Positions 33,242-43,500 of a stretch of DNA of 64,000 bases are shown here, piece by piece (positions within the stretch are counted from its first letter, which is position 1; each line of letters opens with the position of its first letter). Under the pieces are notes generated by a model. That model searched no databases, was not told the origin of the DNA, and worked only from the letters and a program-made list of their open reading frames with translations. The stretch comes from Desulfomicrobium apsheronum (GTDB lineage Bacteria > Desulfobacterota > Desulfovibrionia > Desulfovibrionales > Desulfomicrobiaceae). The stretch is taken from assembly GCF_900114115.1 (NCBI RefSeq), contig NZ_FORX01000017.1, positions 37,194-101,193 of the forward strand, given 5' to 3'. Made by a program: the position numbers and the translations under genes.

Positions 33242-34375
33242 ATGGAGAAGGCGAAGGTTTATTTTACCGATTTTCGCACGGTGGCATTTGGAGACGGGCT
33301 GCCCACCAAGCTCAAGAAGATGCTCAGAAAGGCCGGGATCGGGGAGATCGACATGGACGGAAAGTTCGTGGCCATCAAGCTGCATTTTGGGGAACTGGGC
33401 AACATCAGCTATCTGCGTCCCAACTATGCCAAGGCCGTGGCCGACCTGGTCAAGGAGTTTGGCGGCAAGCCGTTTTTGACCGACTGCAACACCATGTACC
33501 CGGGCAAGCGCAAGAACGCTCTCGAGCATCTGGAATGCGCCTGGGAAAACGGGTTCTCGCCGCTGTCGGTCGGCTGCCCCATCCTCATCGGGGACGGGCT
33601 GAAGGGAACCGACGATATCGCGGTGCCCGTGGTCGGCGGGGAATATGTCAAGGAAGCCAAGATCGGGCGGGCCGTCATGGACGCGGACGTGTTCGTCAGC
33701 CTGACGCATTTCAAGGGACATGAGATGACCGGTTTCGGCGGGGCCATCAAGAATATCGGCATGGGCTGTGGCTCTCGGGCCGGCAAGACCGAGCAGCACA
33801 GCGGCGGCAAGGCCTCCATCGACGAGGCCAAATGCCGGGGCTGCATGGCCTGCCTGAAGGAATGCGCCAACGAGGGGCTTTTCTTCGACGAGGAAGCAGG
33901 GAAAATGCGCGTCAACGAGGACAATTGCGTCGGCTGCGGCCGCTGTCTCGGGGCGTGTAATTTCGACGCCATCGCATTCAGGAATTTCGCGGCCAACGAG
34001 CTCCTGAACAAGCGCATGGCGGAATATACCAAGGCGGTCGTGGACGGCCGTCCACACTTCCACATCTCGCTTATCGTGGATGTCTCCCCCAACTGCGACT
34101 GTCACGGCGAAAACGACGCGCCCATCCTGCCCAACCTCGGGATGTTCGCTTCCTTCGACCCGTTGGCCCTGGACCAGGCCTGCGTGGACGCCTGCATGAA
34201 GGCCAAGCCGCTCCCGGGGAGCCAGCTCTACGAAAACTTGTCAAAGCCGGATTTTCTGGACCATCACGACCACTTCAAGAACTCCACGCCCCAGTCGGAA
34301 TGGCGTTCCTGCCTCGATCATGCGGAAAAGATCGGACTGGGTACCCGGGACTATGAGCTGATCTCCGTCAAATAA
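33242..34375 (+). CDS. DUF362-family protein with two [4Fe-4S] clusters
   Basis: ATG at 33242, with AGGTGAGG just upstream; a GTG at 33233 is less well placed. The 377-aa protein starts with a DUF362 domain (KVYFTDFRT, IKLHFGELGN, SLTHFKGHEMTGFGGAIKNIGMG). It then carries a two-cluster ferredoxin insert, CRGCMACLKEC and CVGCGRCLGAC (about 198-241), and a return to DUF362 sequence (DVSPNCDCHG). It is likely a cytoplasmic electron-transfer or redox enzyme; the reaction is not known. Confidence 0.88.
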   Translation: MEKAKVYFTDFRTVAFGDGLPTKLKKMLRKAGIGEIDMDGKFVAIKLHFGELGNISYLRPNYAKAVADLVKEFGGKPFLTDCNTMYPGKRKNALEHLECAWENGFSPLSVGCPILIGDGLKGTDDIAVPVVGGEYVKEAKIGRAVMDADVFVSLTHFKGHEMTGFGGAIKNIGMGCGSRAGKTEQHSGGKASIDEAKCRGCMACLKECANEGLFFDEEAGKMRVNEDNCVGCGRCLGACNFDAIAFRNFAANELLNKRMAEYTKAVVDGRPHFHISLIVDVSPNCDCHGENDAPILPNLGMFASFDPLALDQACVDACMKAKPLPGSQLYENLSKPDFLDHHDHFKNSTPQSEWRSCLDHAEKIGLGTRDYELISVK

Positions 34376-34592
34376 GCCCTGTGCATGAAGCGGAGGGCTT
34401 ATCGACGAGTCGGAACGGTTTTGACTTTGTCGGCCTGATTGGCCGGAATACGGCCGACACGCTGCCGCTGGTCACGTTCCTGGCTTATGCGGATCACGGC
34501 ATCGTGCAGGACCCTTCCGGAAGTGAGCAGGAATCTTGTCCACGGTATGGACGCCAGGCAGGCCAGATAGGAAACAGAAAGCCGGAGGGCGT

Positions 34593-36044
34593 ATGAGCCA
34601 CGATAGATTGGCGGACATCGGAGTTGTCGGGCTGGCGGTCATGGGGGAGAATCTTGTGCTCAACATGGAGGGCAAGGGCTTCACCGTGGCCTGCTTCAAT
34701 CGCACCGTGGTCAAGGTCGATGCGTTCATGAGCGGGCGTGGCGCGAACAAAAATATCATCGGCTGTCATGACCTTAAGGAACTGGTCCAGGCGCTCTCAA
34801 GGCCGCGCAAGGTCATGTGCATGATCAAGGCCGGCGAAGCCGTGGACGCGCTGATGACAGCCCTCATCCCCCTGCTCGAACCCGGCGACATCATCATCGA
34901 CGGGGGAAATTCGCATTATCTGGACACCAGCCGCCGCGTGCTGGAAGCGCGCGAGCACAACATCCTGTTCGTTGGGACCGGTATTTCCGGCGGAGAGGAA
35001 GGCGCGTTGACCGGCCCCTCGATCATGCCCGGAGGCGCCACCCCGGCCTGGGAGAGCATCCGGCCCATTTTTCAGCGCATCTGCGCCGTGACGCCCGACG
35101 GCGAGCCCTGCTGCGAGTGGATGGGCGAAGGCGGGGCCGGGCATTTTGTCAAGATGGTGCACAATGGCATCGAGTACGGCGACATGCAGCTCATCTGCGA
35201 AGTCTACCACCTGATGAAGGCCGGGCTCGGGATGTCCAACGAAGACATGCGCGCCGTCTTTTCCCGCTGGAACATGGGGCGGCTCGATTCCTACCTGATC
35301 GAGATCACGGCGGACATTCTCGGTTTCCGCGACGAGGAGGGCACCTACCCCCTCGACGTCATCCTCGACGCCGCCCAGCAGAAGGGCACGGGCAAGTGGA
35401 CGGTCAACGTGGCCCTTGATGTGGGGCAGCCCCTTACGCTCATCGGGGAAGCCGTCTTCGCCCGGTCCCTGTCGGCCCTGAAGGACGAGCGTCTTGCCGC
35501 CTCCAAGGTTCTCGCAGGTCCCGCGCCATCGGGCATGGACGTGCTGTTCGAAGACCTCGAACAGGCCCTCTATGCCGCCAAGATCGTCTCCTACGCCCAG
35601 GGTTTTCAGCTTCTGCGGGCCGAGGCGCAAGAACAGGGATGGGCCCTAGACCATGGGAAAATCGCCAGGATATGGCGCGGCGGGTGCATCATTCGCTCCG
35701 CCTTTCTGAAGAATATTGAAAGCGCCTTTTCCGAGAACCCGGATCTTGTGAACCTTCTGCTTGATTCTTTTTTCAGCGAAGCGGTCGTGCAGGCCCAGAC
35801 CGGCTGGCGGCGCGTCGTGGCGGCCGGGGCCGTGAGCGGCATCCCCATGCCGACTCTGTCGGCAGCTCTGGCCTTTTTCGACGGCTACCGCGCGGCTGTG
35901 CTGCCCGCCAACCTGTTGCAGGCCCAGCGCGATTATTTCGGAGCCCACACCTACGAGAGGACGGACCGGCCTCGCGGCGAGCGCTTTCACACCAACTGGA
36001 CCGGGAGGGGCGGCGCGACCTCCTCGACGTCCTATGAAGTCTAG
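34593..36044 (+). CDS. gnd: 6-phosphogluconate dehydrogenase (decarboxylating)
   Basis: A 483-aa cytoplasmic enzyme of the oxidative pentose phosphate pathway, giving ribulose 5-phosphate, CO2 and NADPH. GGAGG precedes the ATG. N-terminal nucleotide binding shows as VVGLAVMGENLVLNM, the substrate site as GTGISGGEEGALTGPSIMPGG and the catalytic region as GEGGAGHFVKMVHNGIEYGD. The C-terminus has HTNWTGRGG. Length fits the dimeric long form. The 34376-34592 leader contains no gene. Confidence 0.97.
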   Translation: MSHDRLADIGVVGLAVMGENLVLNMEGKGFTVACFNRTVVKVDAFMSGRGANKNIIGCHDLKELVQALSRPRKVMCMIKAGEAVDALMTALIPLLEPGDIIIDGGNSHYLDTSRRVLEAREHNILFVGTGISGGEEGALTGPSIMPGGATPAWESIRPIFQRICAVTPDGEPCCEWMGEGGAGHFVKMVHNGIEYGDMQLICEVYHLMKAGLGMSNEDMRAVFSRWNMGRLDSYLIEITADILGFRDEEGTYPLDVILDAAQQKGTGKWTVNVALDVGQPLTLIGEAVFARSLSALKDERLAASKVLAGPAPSGMDVLFEDLEQALYAAKIVSYAQGFQLLRAEAQEQGWALDHGKIARIWRGGCIIRSAFLKNIESAFSENPDLVNLLLDSFFSEAVVQAQTGWRRVVAAGAVSGIPMPTLSAALAFFDGYRAAVLPANLLQAQRDYFGAHTYERTDRPRGERFHTNWTGRGGATSSTSYEV

Positions 36045-36269
36045 GGAGCAAGGGGAATGATATTTGCGAATAAATGCGCGCGATGCGTGGGATCGGCCAT
36101 CATGACGGCCGTTCTGCGTTTCTGGGCGGCAAGCGGCCCTGTCGGCGCTGCAAAATTTGAACACGGACACGGAATTTCGTTTATCTTCAAATGTCACGGG
36201 AAGGATTTCGTGCCTGGATTTTCCCCGGCATCGGGTTTCGACGGACTCAAGAACAAGGAACGGGCGGTC

Positions 36270-36389
36270 ATGAATTTTATTGCAAAATACGTCTCCGATG
36301 AAATGCGCAGCTTCTTTTCAGGCGGCGGATATGATTTGGAGTACATCGATTACGACTGGCCCCTGAACGAACAGGAGGTCGCCCCATGA
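36270..36389 (+). CDS. Possible 39-aa protein
   Basis: A short frame with GGGCGG before its ATG and ending in ATGA overlap with the next gene. The sequence is mixed polar with a Tyr/Asp-rich end. A longer frame starts at 36057 but its upstream part looks non-coding. The coupling to the next start is the only good evidence. Confidence 0.35.
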   Translation: MNFIAKYVSDEMRSFFSGGGYDLEYIDYDWPLNEQEVAP

Positions 36390-37099
36390 GACGTGTTGCA
36401 TCTTTCCGGCAAGGCAGGGTTCTCAAGATCCTGGCGATGCTTCTCGCTGCGGGGCTGTTGCTGGCGGCAGCCCGGTACTTCGATGTGCAGACCCTTTTCC
36501 GGCAGGCCTTGCAGTGGATCGCGGATCTCGGTCCGACGGGTCCGATCCTTTTTGTCGCCCTGTACATCATAGCCTGCGTGCTGCTTCTGCCCGGGTCCAT
36601 ATTGACCCTCGGGGCGGGGGTGGTCTTTGGTCTGGGCAAGGGCTTCATCGCCGTTTCCGTGGGCGCGACCCTGGGCGCGACCTGCGCTTTCCTGGTGGGA
36701 CGCTATCTGGCCCGGGACTGGGTGGCCGCGAAGATCGCGGGCAACGAGAAATTCAGGGCCGTTGATGATGCCGTGGCCCGCGAGGGCTGGAAGATCGTAT
36801 TTCTGACCCGCCTGTCGCCCGTTTTCCCTTTCAATATCCTCAATTACGCCTTCGGCCTGACCAAGGTCGGCCTCAAGGATTTTTTTCTGGCTTCCTGGAT
36901 CGGCATGATCCCCGGGACCATCATGTATGTGTACATCGGCTCCCTGGCCGGGGATCTGGCCGGTCTTGGCGCTGGCGGGCGCGAGCGCACAGCCGGGGAG
37001 TGGGCTCTGTACGGGGTGGGCTTTCTGGCCACCGTCGCCGTGACGGTTGTCGTCACACGCCTGGCCCGCAAGGCGCTGGCGGGCAAAATCGCAGCGTGA
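36386..37099 (+). CDS. TVP38/TMEM64-family membrane protein
   Basis: A 237-aa inner-membrane protein with GGAGG before its ATG. It has about five or six hydrophobic helices. The family core is clear: GPIL...LLPGSILTLGAGVVFG, then VGATLGATCAFLVGRYLAR and the loop FLTRLSPVFPFNILNYAFGLT with IPGTIMYVYIGS. VTT/DedA-fold proteins are linked to lipid scrambling or ion transport. It is directly followed by a flavin disulfide oxidoreductase, a pairing seen in other bacteria. Confidence 0.88.
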   Translation: MRRVASFRQGRVLKILAMLLAAGLLLAAARYFDVQTLFRQALQWIADLGPTGPILFVALYIIACVLLLPGSILTLGAGVVFGLGKGFIAVSVGATLGATCAFLVGRYLARDWVAAKIAGNEKFRAVDDAVAREGWKIVFLTRLSPVFPFNILNYAFGLTKVGLKDFFLASWIGMIPGTIMYVYIGSLAGDLAGLGAGGRERTAGEWALYGVGFLATVAVTVVVTRLARKALAGKIAA

Positions 37100-37111
37100 A
37101 GGAGATTCGTC

Positions 37112-38653
37112 ATGGCGGATTCGAAGGTGCATTCTGTAAAACTTGAGCCCCGGGACGAGCACAACAGGGCGCTGGAGTCCTTGGTTCATCCATCGGGCTG
37201 GACCAATCCCAGGCCAAGGCCCGTCTACAACCTCGTGGTCATCGGCGGCGGGACAGCCGGGCTCGTGTGCGCGGCCGGGGCGGCCGGGCTGGGGGCCAAG
37301 GTGGCCCTCATCGAACGGGATTTTCTCGGTGGCGATTGCCTGAACTTCGGGTGCGTTCCGTCCAAGGCGCTGCTCCGGGCAGGACGCGCGGCAGCGGCCG
37401 TGCGGGACGCCGGAGACTTCGGCGTGCATGTGCCGGACGGGACCCGCGTCGACTTCGGTCAGGTCATGGAGCGCATGCGCAGGCTGCGGGCGTCCATCGC
37501 GCCGAGCGACTCCGCGCAGCGTTTTCGGGACCTGGGGGTGGATGTGTTCCTCGGCCAGGGGCGTTTCACGGACCCTCACACCGTGGAGGTCGGCGGGGAG
37601 CGACTGTCTTTTGTCAAGGCGGTGGTCGCCACCGGGGCGCGGGCCGCAGCGCCGCCCATCGAAGGGCTGGAGACGGTGCGCTACCTCACCAACGAGACGA
37701 TCTTTTCCCTGACCGAGCTGCCCAGACGCCTGGCCGTCATCGGCACGGGACCCGTCGGCTGCGAGCTGGCCCAGGCTTTCGCCCGCTTCGGCTCCGAGGT
37801 GCTGCTGATCGAGTCTTCCCGAGACATCCTGCCCAAGGAGGACCGGGATGCGGCGGAGATCGTCCGCAAGGCGCTGCTTAAGGATGGCGTGAAGCTTCTG
37901 TGTTGTGGCAAGGAGGTCAAGGTCTCGGGGGCGGACGGAGACAAAATCCGGCTCGTGGCCAACTCCAAGGCGGGCAGCTATGACGAGGTTGTCGACGAGC
38001 TGCTTATCGCCGTTGGTCGCAAGCCCAACGTCGAGGGGCTGGGACTGGAGGAGGCCGGGGTGACGTTCTCGGCCAAGGGCGTGCAGGTCGATGACCATCT
38101 GCGCACGACCAACCCCGACATCTTCGCCGCCGGGGACGTCTGCTCCCCCTTCCAGTTCACCCACGCCGCGGACTTCATGGCCCGCACGGTGCTGCGCAAC
38201 GCGCTGTTCAAGGGACGGGCCAAGGTCAGCGCCCTGACCATCCCCTGGTGCACGTATACGGAGCCCGAGATCGCCCACGTGGGCCTGACCGAGCGGGACG
38301 CTACGGAGAAAGGCATCGCGGTTGACACCTTCACCCGGTCCTTGGACGAGGTCGACAGGGCGATCCTCGAAGGGCAGACTGATGGCTTTGTAAGGGTGCA
38401 TGTGCGCAAGGGCACGGACAGGATCGTGGGCGCGACGATCGTCGCCGGCAATGCGGGCGACATGATCTCGGAGATTTCGCTGGCCATGACGAGCGGTCTG
38501 GGGCTTGGAAAAATCGCAAACACCATCCATCCCTACCCGACCCAGGGCGAGGCCATCCGCCAGGTCGCCGACGCCTACAACAGGGGCAGGTTGACCCCGC
38601 TTGTGAAGTCTCTCTTTGGCTACTGGCTTGCCTGGCAGCGCAGACGGAAGTGA
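37112..38653 (+). CDS. FAD-dependent pyridine-nucleotide disulfide oxidoreductase
   Basis: A 513-aa flavoprotein with AGGAG before the ATG. After a short leader (about 1-35) the FAD motif VVIGGGTAGLVCA and the redox-active disulfide GGDCLNFGCVPSKAL appear. An NAD(P) motif GTGPVGCELAQA and a C-terminal dimerisation domain (HPYPTQGE near 470) follow. It resembles mercuric reductase and lipoamide dehydrogenase. It lacks an N-terminal metal-binding domain and the C-terminal vicinal Cys pair needed for Hg(II) reduction, so MerA activity is unlikely. It may oxidise or reduce a small thiol or quinone. Confidence 0.9.
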   Translation: MADSKVHSVKLEPRDEHNRALESLVHPSGWTNPRPRPVYNLVVIGGGTAGLVCAAGAAGLGAKVALIERDFLGGDCLNFGCVPSKALLRAGRAAAAVRDAGDFGVHVPDGTRVDFGQVMERMRRLRASIAPSDSAQRFRDLGVDVFLGQGRFTDPHTVEVGGERLSFVKAVVATGARAAAPPIEGLETVRYLTNETIFSLTELPRRLAVIGTGPVGCELAQAFARFGSEVLLIESSRDILPKEDRDAAEIVRKALLKDGVKLLCCGKEVKVSGADGDKIRLVANSKAGSYDEVVDELLIAVGRKPNVEGLGLEEAGVTFSAKGVQVDDHLRTTNPDIFAAGDVCSPFQFTHAADFMARTVLRNALFKGRAKVSALTIPWCTYTEPEIAHVGLTERDATEKGIAVDTFTRSLDEVDRAILEGQTDGFVRVHVRKGTDRIVGATIVAGNAGDMISEISLAMTSGLGLGKIANTIHPYPTQGEAIRQVADAYNRGRLTPLVKSLFGYWLAWQRRRK

Positions 38654-38755
38654 AGCCCGGGGCATATGCCGTTCCAGTCATGGCGATAACGTCATGGCAA
38701 GACAGAGCTGCTTCGTTTCATTGTAATTTGATATCGATTTCCGGACGGGATGAAG

Positions 38756-38801
38756 GCTGCGCCGCCCTTAAGGTCATGACGGCGCAGCGTTACCGATTTT
38801 T
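38756..38801 (+). terminator. Probable terminator of the TVP38/oxidoreductase operon
   Basis: GCTGCGCCG (38756-38764) and CGGCGCAGC (38780-38788) form a 9-bp stem. A short T tract (ATTTTTCT) follows about 8 nt later. The distance makes it moderate. The rest of 38654-39022 shows no gene. Confidence 0.5.
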
Positions 38802-39022
38802 CTCATTCCGGTAGCAGGAACTGTTTGCGTATTTACATGTAAATTCCGTGGTAATTTTGGAAAAATGATGGCTTTATCAAGCTTGAATCGGCCCGGAAGA
38901 ACTTGCGGATTTTTTCATGTTGGCGCTGTTGTCCGGGAAGCACGAATAGGGGGAGCGGGATTCATGAAGCGCTCGAAGATGGCGCATGGCGCTGAATGGT
39001 CGGAAAATGTTCCGGTGCCGCG

Positions 39023-39766
39023 ATGAAGTGGAGCCTGATCGGCGTCCTGTCGCTTATGGTCCTCTTTTTGGCGTGCTCCGCGTACGGCGAGCCGCTCAGA
39101 CTGAGCACGCTTGAGTGGCCTCCTTTCGTCGGTCGGGATCTTCCGGACCAGGGGACGACCGGCGCTCGCGTGCGGCGCATTTGCGCCGTCGCGGGGCTGG
39201 AGCCGCTCATGTCTTTTTTGCCCTGGAGGCGAGTGCTCATGGAGGCTCGCACCGGGGCCGCCCAAGGCTACTTTCCTGAATACCGTTCGGCAAGTCGTGA
39301 GAAGGAGTTTTACTTCTCGAAGGCAGTCGGGTGCAGTGTGGTGGGGCTGGTGCACAAAAGTGGCATGACGCGGAACTGGACCCGGCTGGAGGATCTGGCC
39401 GCCTACAGGATCGGCGTCGTGGACGGGTATGTGAACACCGAGGAATTCGACCGTCTTGTGGACATGGGCATCCTGCATCCCATCAAGTGCAATTCCGATG
39501 AGCTGGCCCTGCGCATGATCGAGGCCGGGCGCATCGACGCGGTCGTCATGGACCGGGCCGTGTTCCGGCATCTTTCAGGCCCGGTGAAACCGTCGCACGC
39601 GCCGCCTCCGCTGGTCTTCGCTGAAAAAATCCTGGTCGTGCATTCACTGCACGTCTGTTTTCCCCGGACTCCCGCCGGAAAGTCGCTGGTGGAGCGCTTT
39701 AACCGCGCAATCGTGTCCGGCGGGCTTGAGCTGATTTGCGCCTCCACGTCCGAGGGCAGACCCTGA
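39023..39766 (+). CDS. Periplasmic solute-binding protein (SBP_bac_3 type)
   Basis: A 247-aa protein with a signal peptide (1-22, with a lipobox-like LFLAC around 13-17 that could make it a lipoprotein). The domain opens RLSTLEWPPFVG and continues with VRRICAVAGLEP and the hinge segment YRIGVVDGYVNTEEF. No clear Shine-Dalgarno precedes the ATG. No transporter genes adjoin. It differs from the binding protein at 377-1126, so two separate orphans are present. The 39767-40120 gap shows nothing I can identify. Confidence 0.8.
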   Translation: MKWSLIGVLSLMVLFLACSAYGEPLRLSTLEWPPFVGRDLPDQGTTGARVRRICAVAGLEPLMSFLPWRRVLMEARTGAAQGYFPEYRSASREKEFYFSKAVGCSVVGLVHKSGMTRNWTRLEDLAAYRIGVVDGYVNTEEFDRLVDMGILHPIKCNSDELALRMIEAGRIDAVVMDRAVFRHLSGPVKPSHAPPPLVFAEKILVVHSLHVCFPRTPAGKSLVERFNRAIVSGGLELICASTSEGRP

Positions 39767-40120
39767 CTATTCACCGCTTTGTCCTCCTTGCATCCAAAGA
39801 TGTTGGCCTTTTAGCGTATTCCGGGCAATCCGCTGAGTCGGGGTCGTTTCCTGGCGAATTTTTTCGGAGAATTCCGGTGACAGTTCTAGGACGGAAGCGC
39901 CTCTGTGTCTTCAATTGAGTGTGTGTTGTCGATATGTTGAATTGACAAACATGACCCCGTTGGTTTTGATGCGCACCTCGTGCCCAAGGATAACTCCCGG
40001 ATGAGCGGCATGGTTTATTTGTTTTCAGGCACCGCAATCCACGCCGTCTGCGTGTAAAATCGGCGCTGACGGTCTTGCCAAACGGTCCCGGGCGCGGGAC
40101 AAACATGGATGGTGCGGGAT

Positions 40121-40492
40121 ATGATTATCGGAGTGGGTGTCGACATTGCGGAGCTGGAGAGGATCGCGCGGTCGTATGCGCGGTTCGGCGACAAATTCAG
40201 CTCAAGAATTCTGACCCCGGCGGAGATGGCTCTTGTTCCGGCCAATGCGGTCCCTTTTCTGGCCTCCCGCTTCGCGGCCAAGGAGGCGGCGGTCAAGGCG
40301 CTAGGCACGGGATTCAGCGGAGGGATCACTTTCCAGGATATCGAGGTCCGTTCCGACGCGCTCGGGAAGCCGCTGCTCTTTTTTCACAACCAGGCCGAGC
40401 TCAGGTGCCGGGCCCTGGGGGTTCGGACCACACACATCACCCTGTCCCACAGCCGCGAAAACGCCGTGGCCATGGTCATTCTTGAGGGATGA
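40121..40492 (+). CDS. acpS: Holo-acyl-carrier-protein synthase
   Basis: A 123-aa phosphopantetheinyl transferase that activates ACP for fatty-acid synthesis. The start is put at 40121 because the family begins M-I-x-G-x-G-x-D; an ATG four codons upstream is possible. IIGVGVDIAELERI holds the magnesium Asp, and FAAKEAAVKALGTG holds the catalytic Glu-Lys segment. The C-terminal SHSRENAVA is typical. Length is normal. Confidence 0.95.
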   Translation: MIIGVGVDIAELERIARSYARFGDKFSSRILTPAEMALVPANAVPFLASRFAAKEAAVKALGTGFSGGITFQDIEVRSDALGKPLLFFHNQAELRCRALGVRTTHITLSHSRENAVAMVILEG

Positions 40493-40533
40493 GCTTCGCG
40501 CAGATTCTAATCCTGCGCTGAATTTTCACGCCG

Positions 40534-40569
40534 ATGTTCGCGGAGCACCCAAGGCCGCCCCGCGAACAT
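40534..40569. terminator. Bidirectional hairpin between acpS and the DUF748 gene
   Basis: ATGTTCGCGG (40534-40543) pairs with CCGCGAACAT (40560-40569). Convergent genes end on both sides. There is only a weak A/T tract. Confidence 0.6.
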
Positions 40570-40573
40570 AAAT

Positions 40574-43500
40574 TCATGGCTGAATTTCAACCGTCGCCTC
40601 GTGCGCGCCGGACAGGGCCTGGGGACCGGTCTTGCCCAGAAAGATGCGCCCGGCATCCACTCCAAGCTCCTGCACGAGATGATTCTTCACGAACTCCGCC
40701 CGGGTTGCGGCCAGGCGCACAAGATCGCCGTCGGTGATGCTGATCAGCTCCCTGAGCTTGGCTTCCTGTACTTCGCGGGGGACTTCCTTGTGCATGCCGA
40801 AGGCGCCCTTTTCCTTTTCCACGGGCTCTTCCTTGTAGGCCTCCCAGAGTATTTCCGGGTATTCCTCGTCCGTGAGCTCAATCTCCTCCAGCTTGGTTTT
40901 TTCACGTTCCCGGCGGGGCAGATCATCGAATTTGATGACCTGTAGCTTGCGCATGAACTGCAGGTCGGCCAAGGCCTGCCTGTCGGCGGCGGGATCGGAG
41001 TGTCCAAGGATGGAGATTTTGATCCCCGGGCGCTGTGCCAGGATGTCGGCCAGGGCCTGCATGTTCTGCAGGGCTTCGGGCGCGGGCGCGGACAGGCCCG
41101 GCGGGAAGGGGAGCCTGTTCAAATCTTCGCCGCCTCCGTCGGGGACGAGGCTGGCCAGCAGGGAGAAGGGAGAGGCGATGGCTTTGACGATGAGGCCCAG
41201 GAAGGCTTGCAGGACAATGCCGCCGATGCTGAACTTCGGGTCGCTCAGGTCACCCTTGACGGGCAGGTTGATGGTGATGTTGCCGGACATGTCCCTGAGC
41301 AGGGCGAGCCCCAGCTTGATCGGCACGTCGGCCGCGTCCGGGGATTCGACCTTGTCGCCCAGTTCAAGCTGACGGGCCTTGATGGCATTGCCCATGGCCA
41401 GCTTGCTGGCTTCGGTGCGCACGTTTATTTCCCAGTCCAGTTGTCCGCGCGTGACGGGATAGGCAATGAATTTGGAGGAATAGGACGACAGCCCGACCAG
41501 GTCCAGATTACGCAGGGTCACGGTGCTGTTTGTTTCCACGGGAGTCTTGAGCGGTGAGACCCACCCCTTGGCGGTGATGGGCGCGGAGCCGTCGATGATG
41601 GCGGTCAGGTCCAGTTGCGTGCGCTTCGCCGGGTCCAGGGAAAAACCTGTCACGGTCAAATCCAGCGGCGAGATTACGGATTCGAACTGCGGTGAAAGGG
41701 ATTTGTCAGCAAAAGAGAAGCGGCCTTGGTTGATATTCACGGCGCCAATTTCCAGCGCCGTGAGTCCTTCGGATTTGGATGCCGTTTTAGCAGGCGCCTT
41801 TTTCCGGGCGGCTGGCGCGATACGGTCCAGGCTGGTCTTGCCCTGAGCGTCGATGACAAAGCCGCCGCGCGGTTCGTTCAGATCCACGCTGGCGATATTC
41901 AGGGACAGTGGCGAAAGTTGCAGATCGAGCCTGCTTACGTCCAGGGTCTTGAAGCCGAACAGTTCGGTCCTCGAACGGCCTTCGGTGACCCGCAGTCCGC
42001 TGACTCGCAGGGAGCCGGAAATCCGTTCCCCGGTCTTGCCGCCCATGCGCCATTCCAGCTTTCCACCCAGTCTGCCGGCCGGAATGTCGATGGCGGCTAC
42101 ATCCGCTACATAAGCCGAAGCCAGGGACAGGGGAATCCCGGACAAGTCGAGAGTCCCCCTGGTGGTCATGGTGGCCGGGACGATTTCGCCCGAGGCCTTG
42201 ATGGTGCCTGATTCCTCCACCCGGCAGGACAGGGTTACGGGGACGGACCTGCCTAGGTCAGTGGACGGTTTTTTGGCCACAAAGGCGATCCGGTCCAGGT
42301 CCAGCCGCACGGGTTTGGCCAGGGTCTTGTCCGTCAGCGAAACCCTGGTCTCGGCCAGGGAGAATTGCTCCACGGCCACGGCCCAGGCGGGCGCCGATGT
42401 CTTGGCGGGAGCGGCGGCCTTGGGGGCGCCACCCTGCGCGGGAGCGAAGAGCTTAGCGAGGTTGATGTCGCCGTTTTCCTGGCGGAGGAGGGCCACTTCA
42501 AGACCAAGCTCGACAGGGCCAATGCCGACGGTCCTCGCGCCGGTATCGATGCCCACCGGTCCGACCTGCAGGGATTCAACCTTGATGGGGGTGGGGGTGT
42601 CCTTGTCCGGGGTTGTCAGGTCCAGGCCCTTCACGGATGCTCCCTCCACGGCGACGGTCCAGGCCGTGGCGTTGGACTCGGATTTTGGCGCGGCGCCCTG
42701 CGTCTTTTTGGTGGGTGCGCCCTGCAGCGCGGCGATGAGCCTGGCGCGGCCCTCTTTGTCGAGAGCGGTGGAGACAGTGCCCCCTTCAAGGGTGAACACG
42801 CCGGTGCGAACATCCCGGCTGGCCATGTCGAGGAATATCCTGTCCAGGGCCGCCCGGCTTAGCCTTATTTCCCCGGCTCCTTCCGCCGCCTTCAGGCTCA
42901 GATCGCGAATTTCAAGAGACGAATCCTCAAGGCGCGGCGCCTTGTCCTCTCCATCGATGGCAAAGCGAATACTCGCGTTTGTTCTGGCGGAGGCCAGGGT
43001 CAAGGGCAAGGCATCCTTGAAGTAGGGTTCATATGAGGGGACATCAAGATCGCGGGCCTCGATGAGGGCCTGCACGCGGAAGGGGGAAACGGAAAAGGTC
43101 GCGTTGGTGTCGATGGACTCTCCGTCGGCCGTGCGCATCCGCAGACCGGCCACGGAGGTTGCATTGAGCGAGGTGTCGAGGTCCGTGATTGTCAGATCCA
43201 GGGATTCGATGTCTTTTGTGAAAGAGGTGGTCTCGTCCAGGAAGAGCACTCGGCCGTCCGTCAGGCGGATCTTGGGGACCTGCAAAAGCAGTGTTTTTGC
43301 GGTTTCGCGTCTGGCGACCGTGGCGTTGTCGATCTCCGGGACTTCCTGCCCGGTTGCGTTATTCGCCTCGACAACAAGGGCCTGGCCCGTGTTTGCCGTT
43401 TGCGTGGCATTTTCAGCATCGGCCATGGCGACCGTGGCGTTCCCGGCCATGGCCGCGTCCGGTTGGGTGCCGTTTTTTGCGGCGTGAGCGTCCCTGCTCT

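Noticed and set aside
36057..36269. Long start for the small ORF before the TVP38-family gene
   Set aside because: The upstream part has no ribosome site and no protein-like pattern; only the last 39 codons, coupled to the next gene, are plausible.
37112..38653. Mercuric reductase next to mercury methylation genes
   Set aside because: The active disulfide is present, but the C-terminal Cys pair and N-terminal metal domain of MerA are missing, and hgcAB is 17 kb away.
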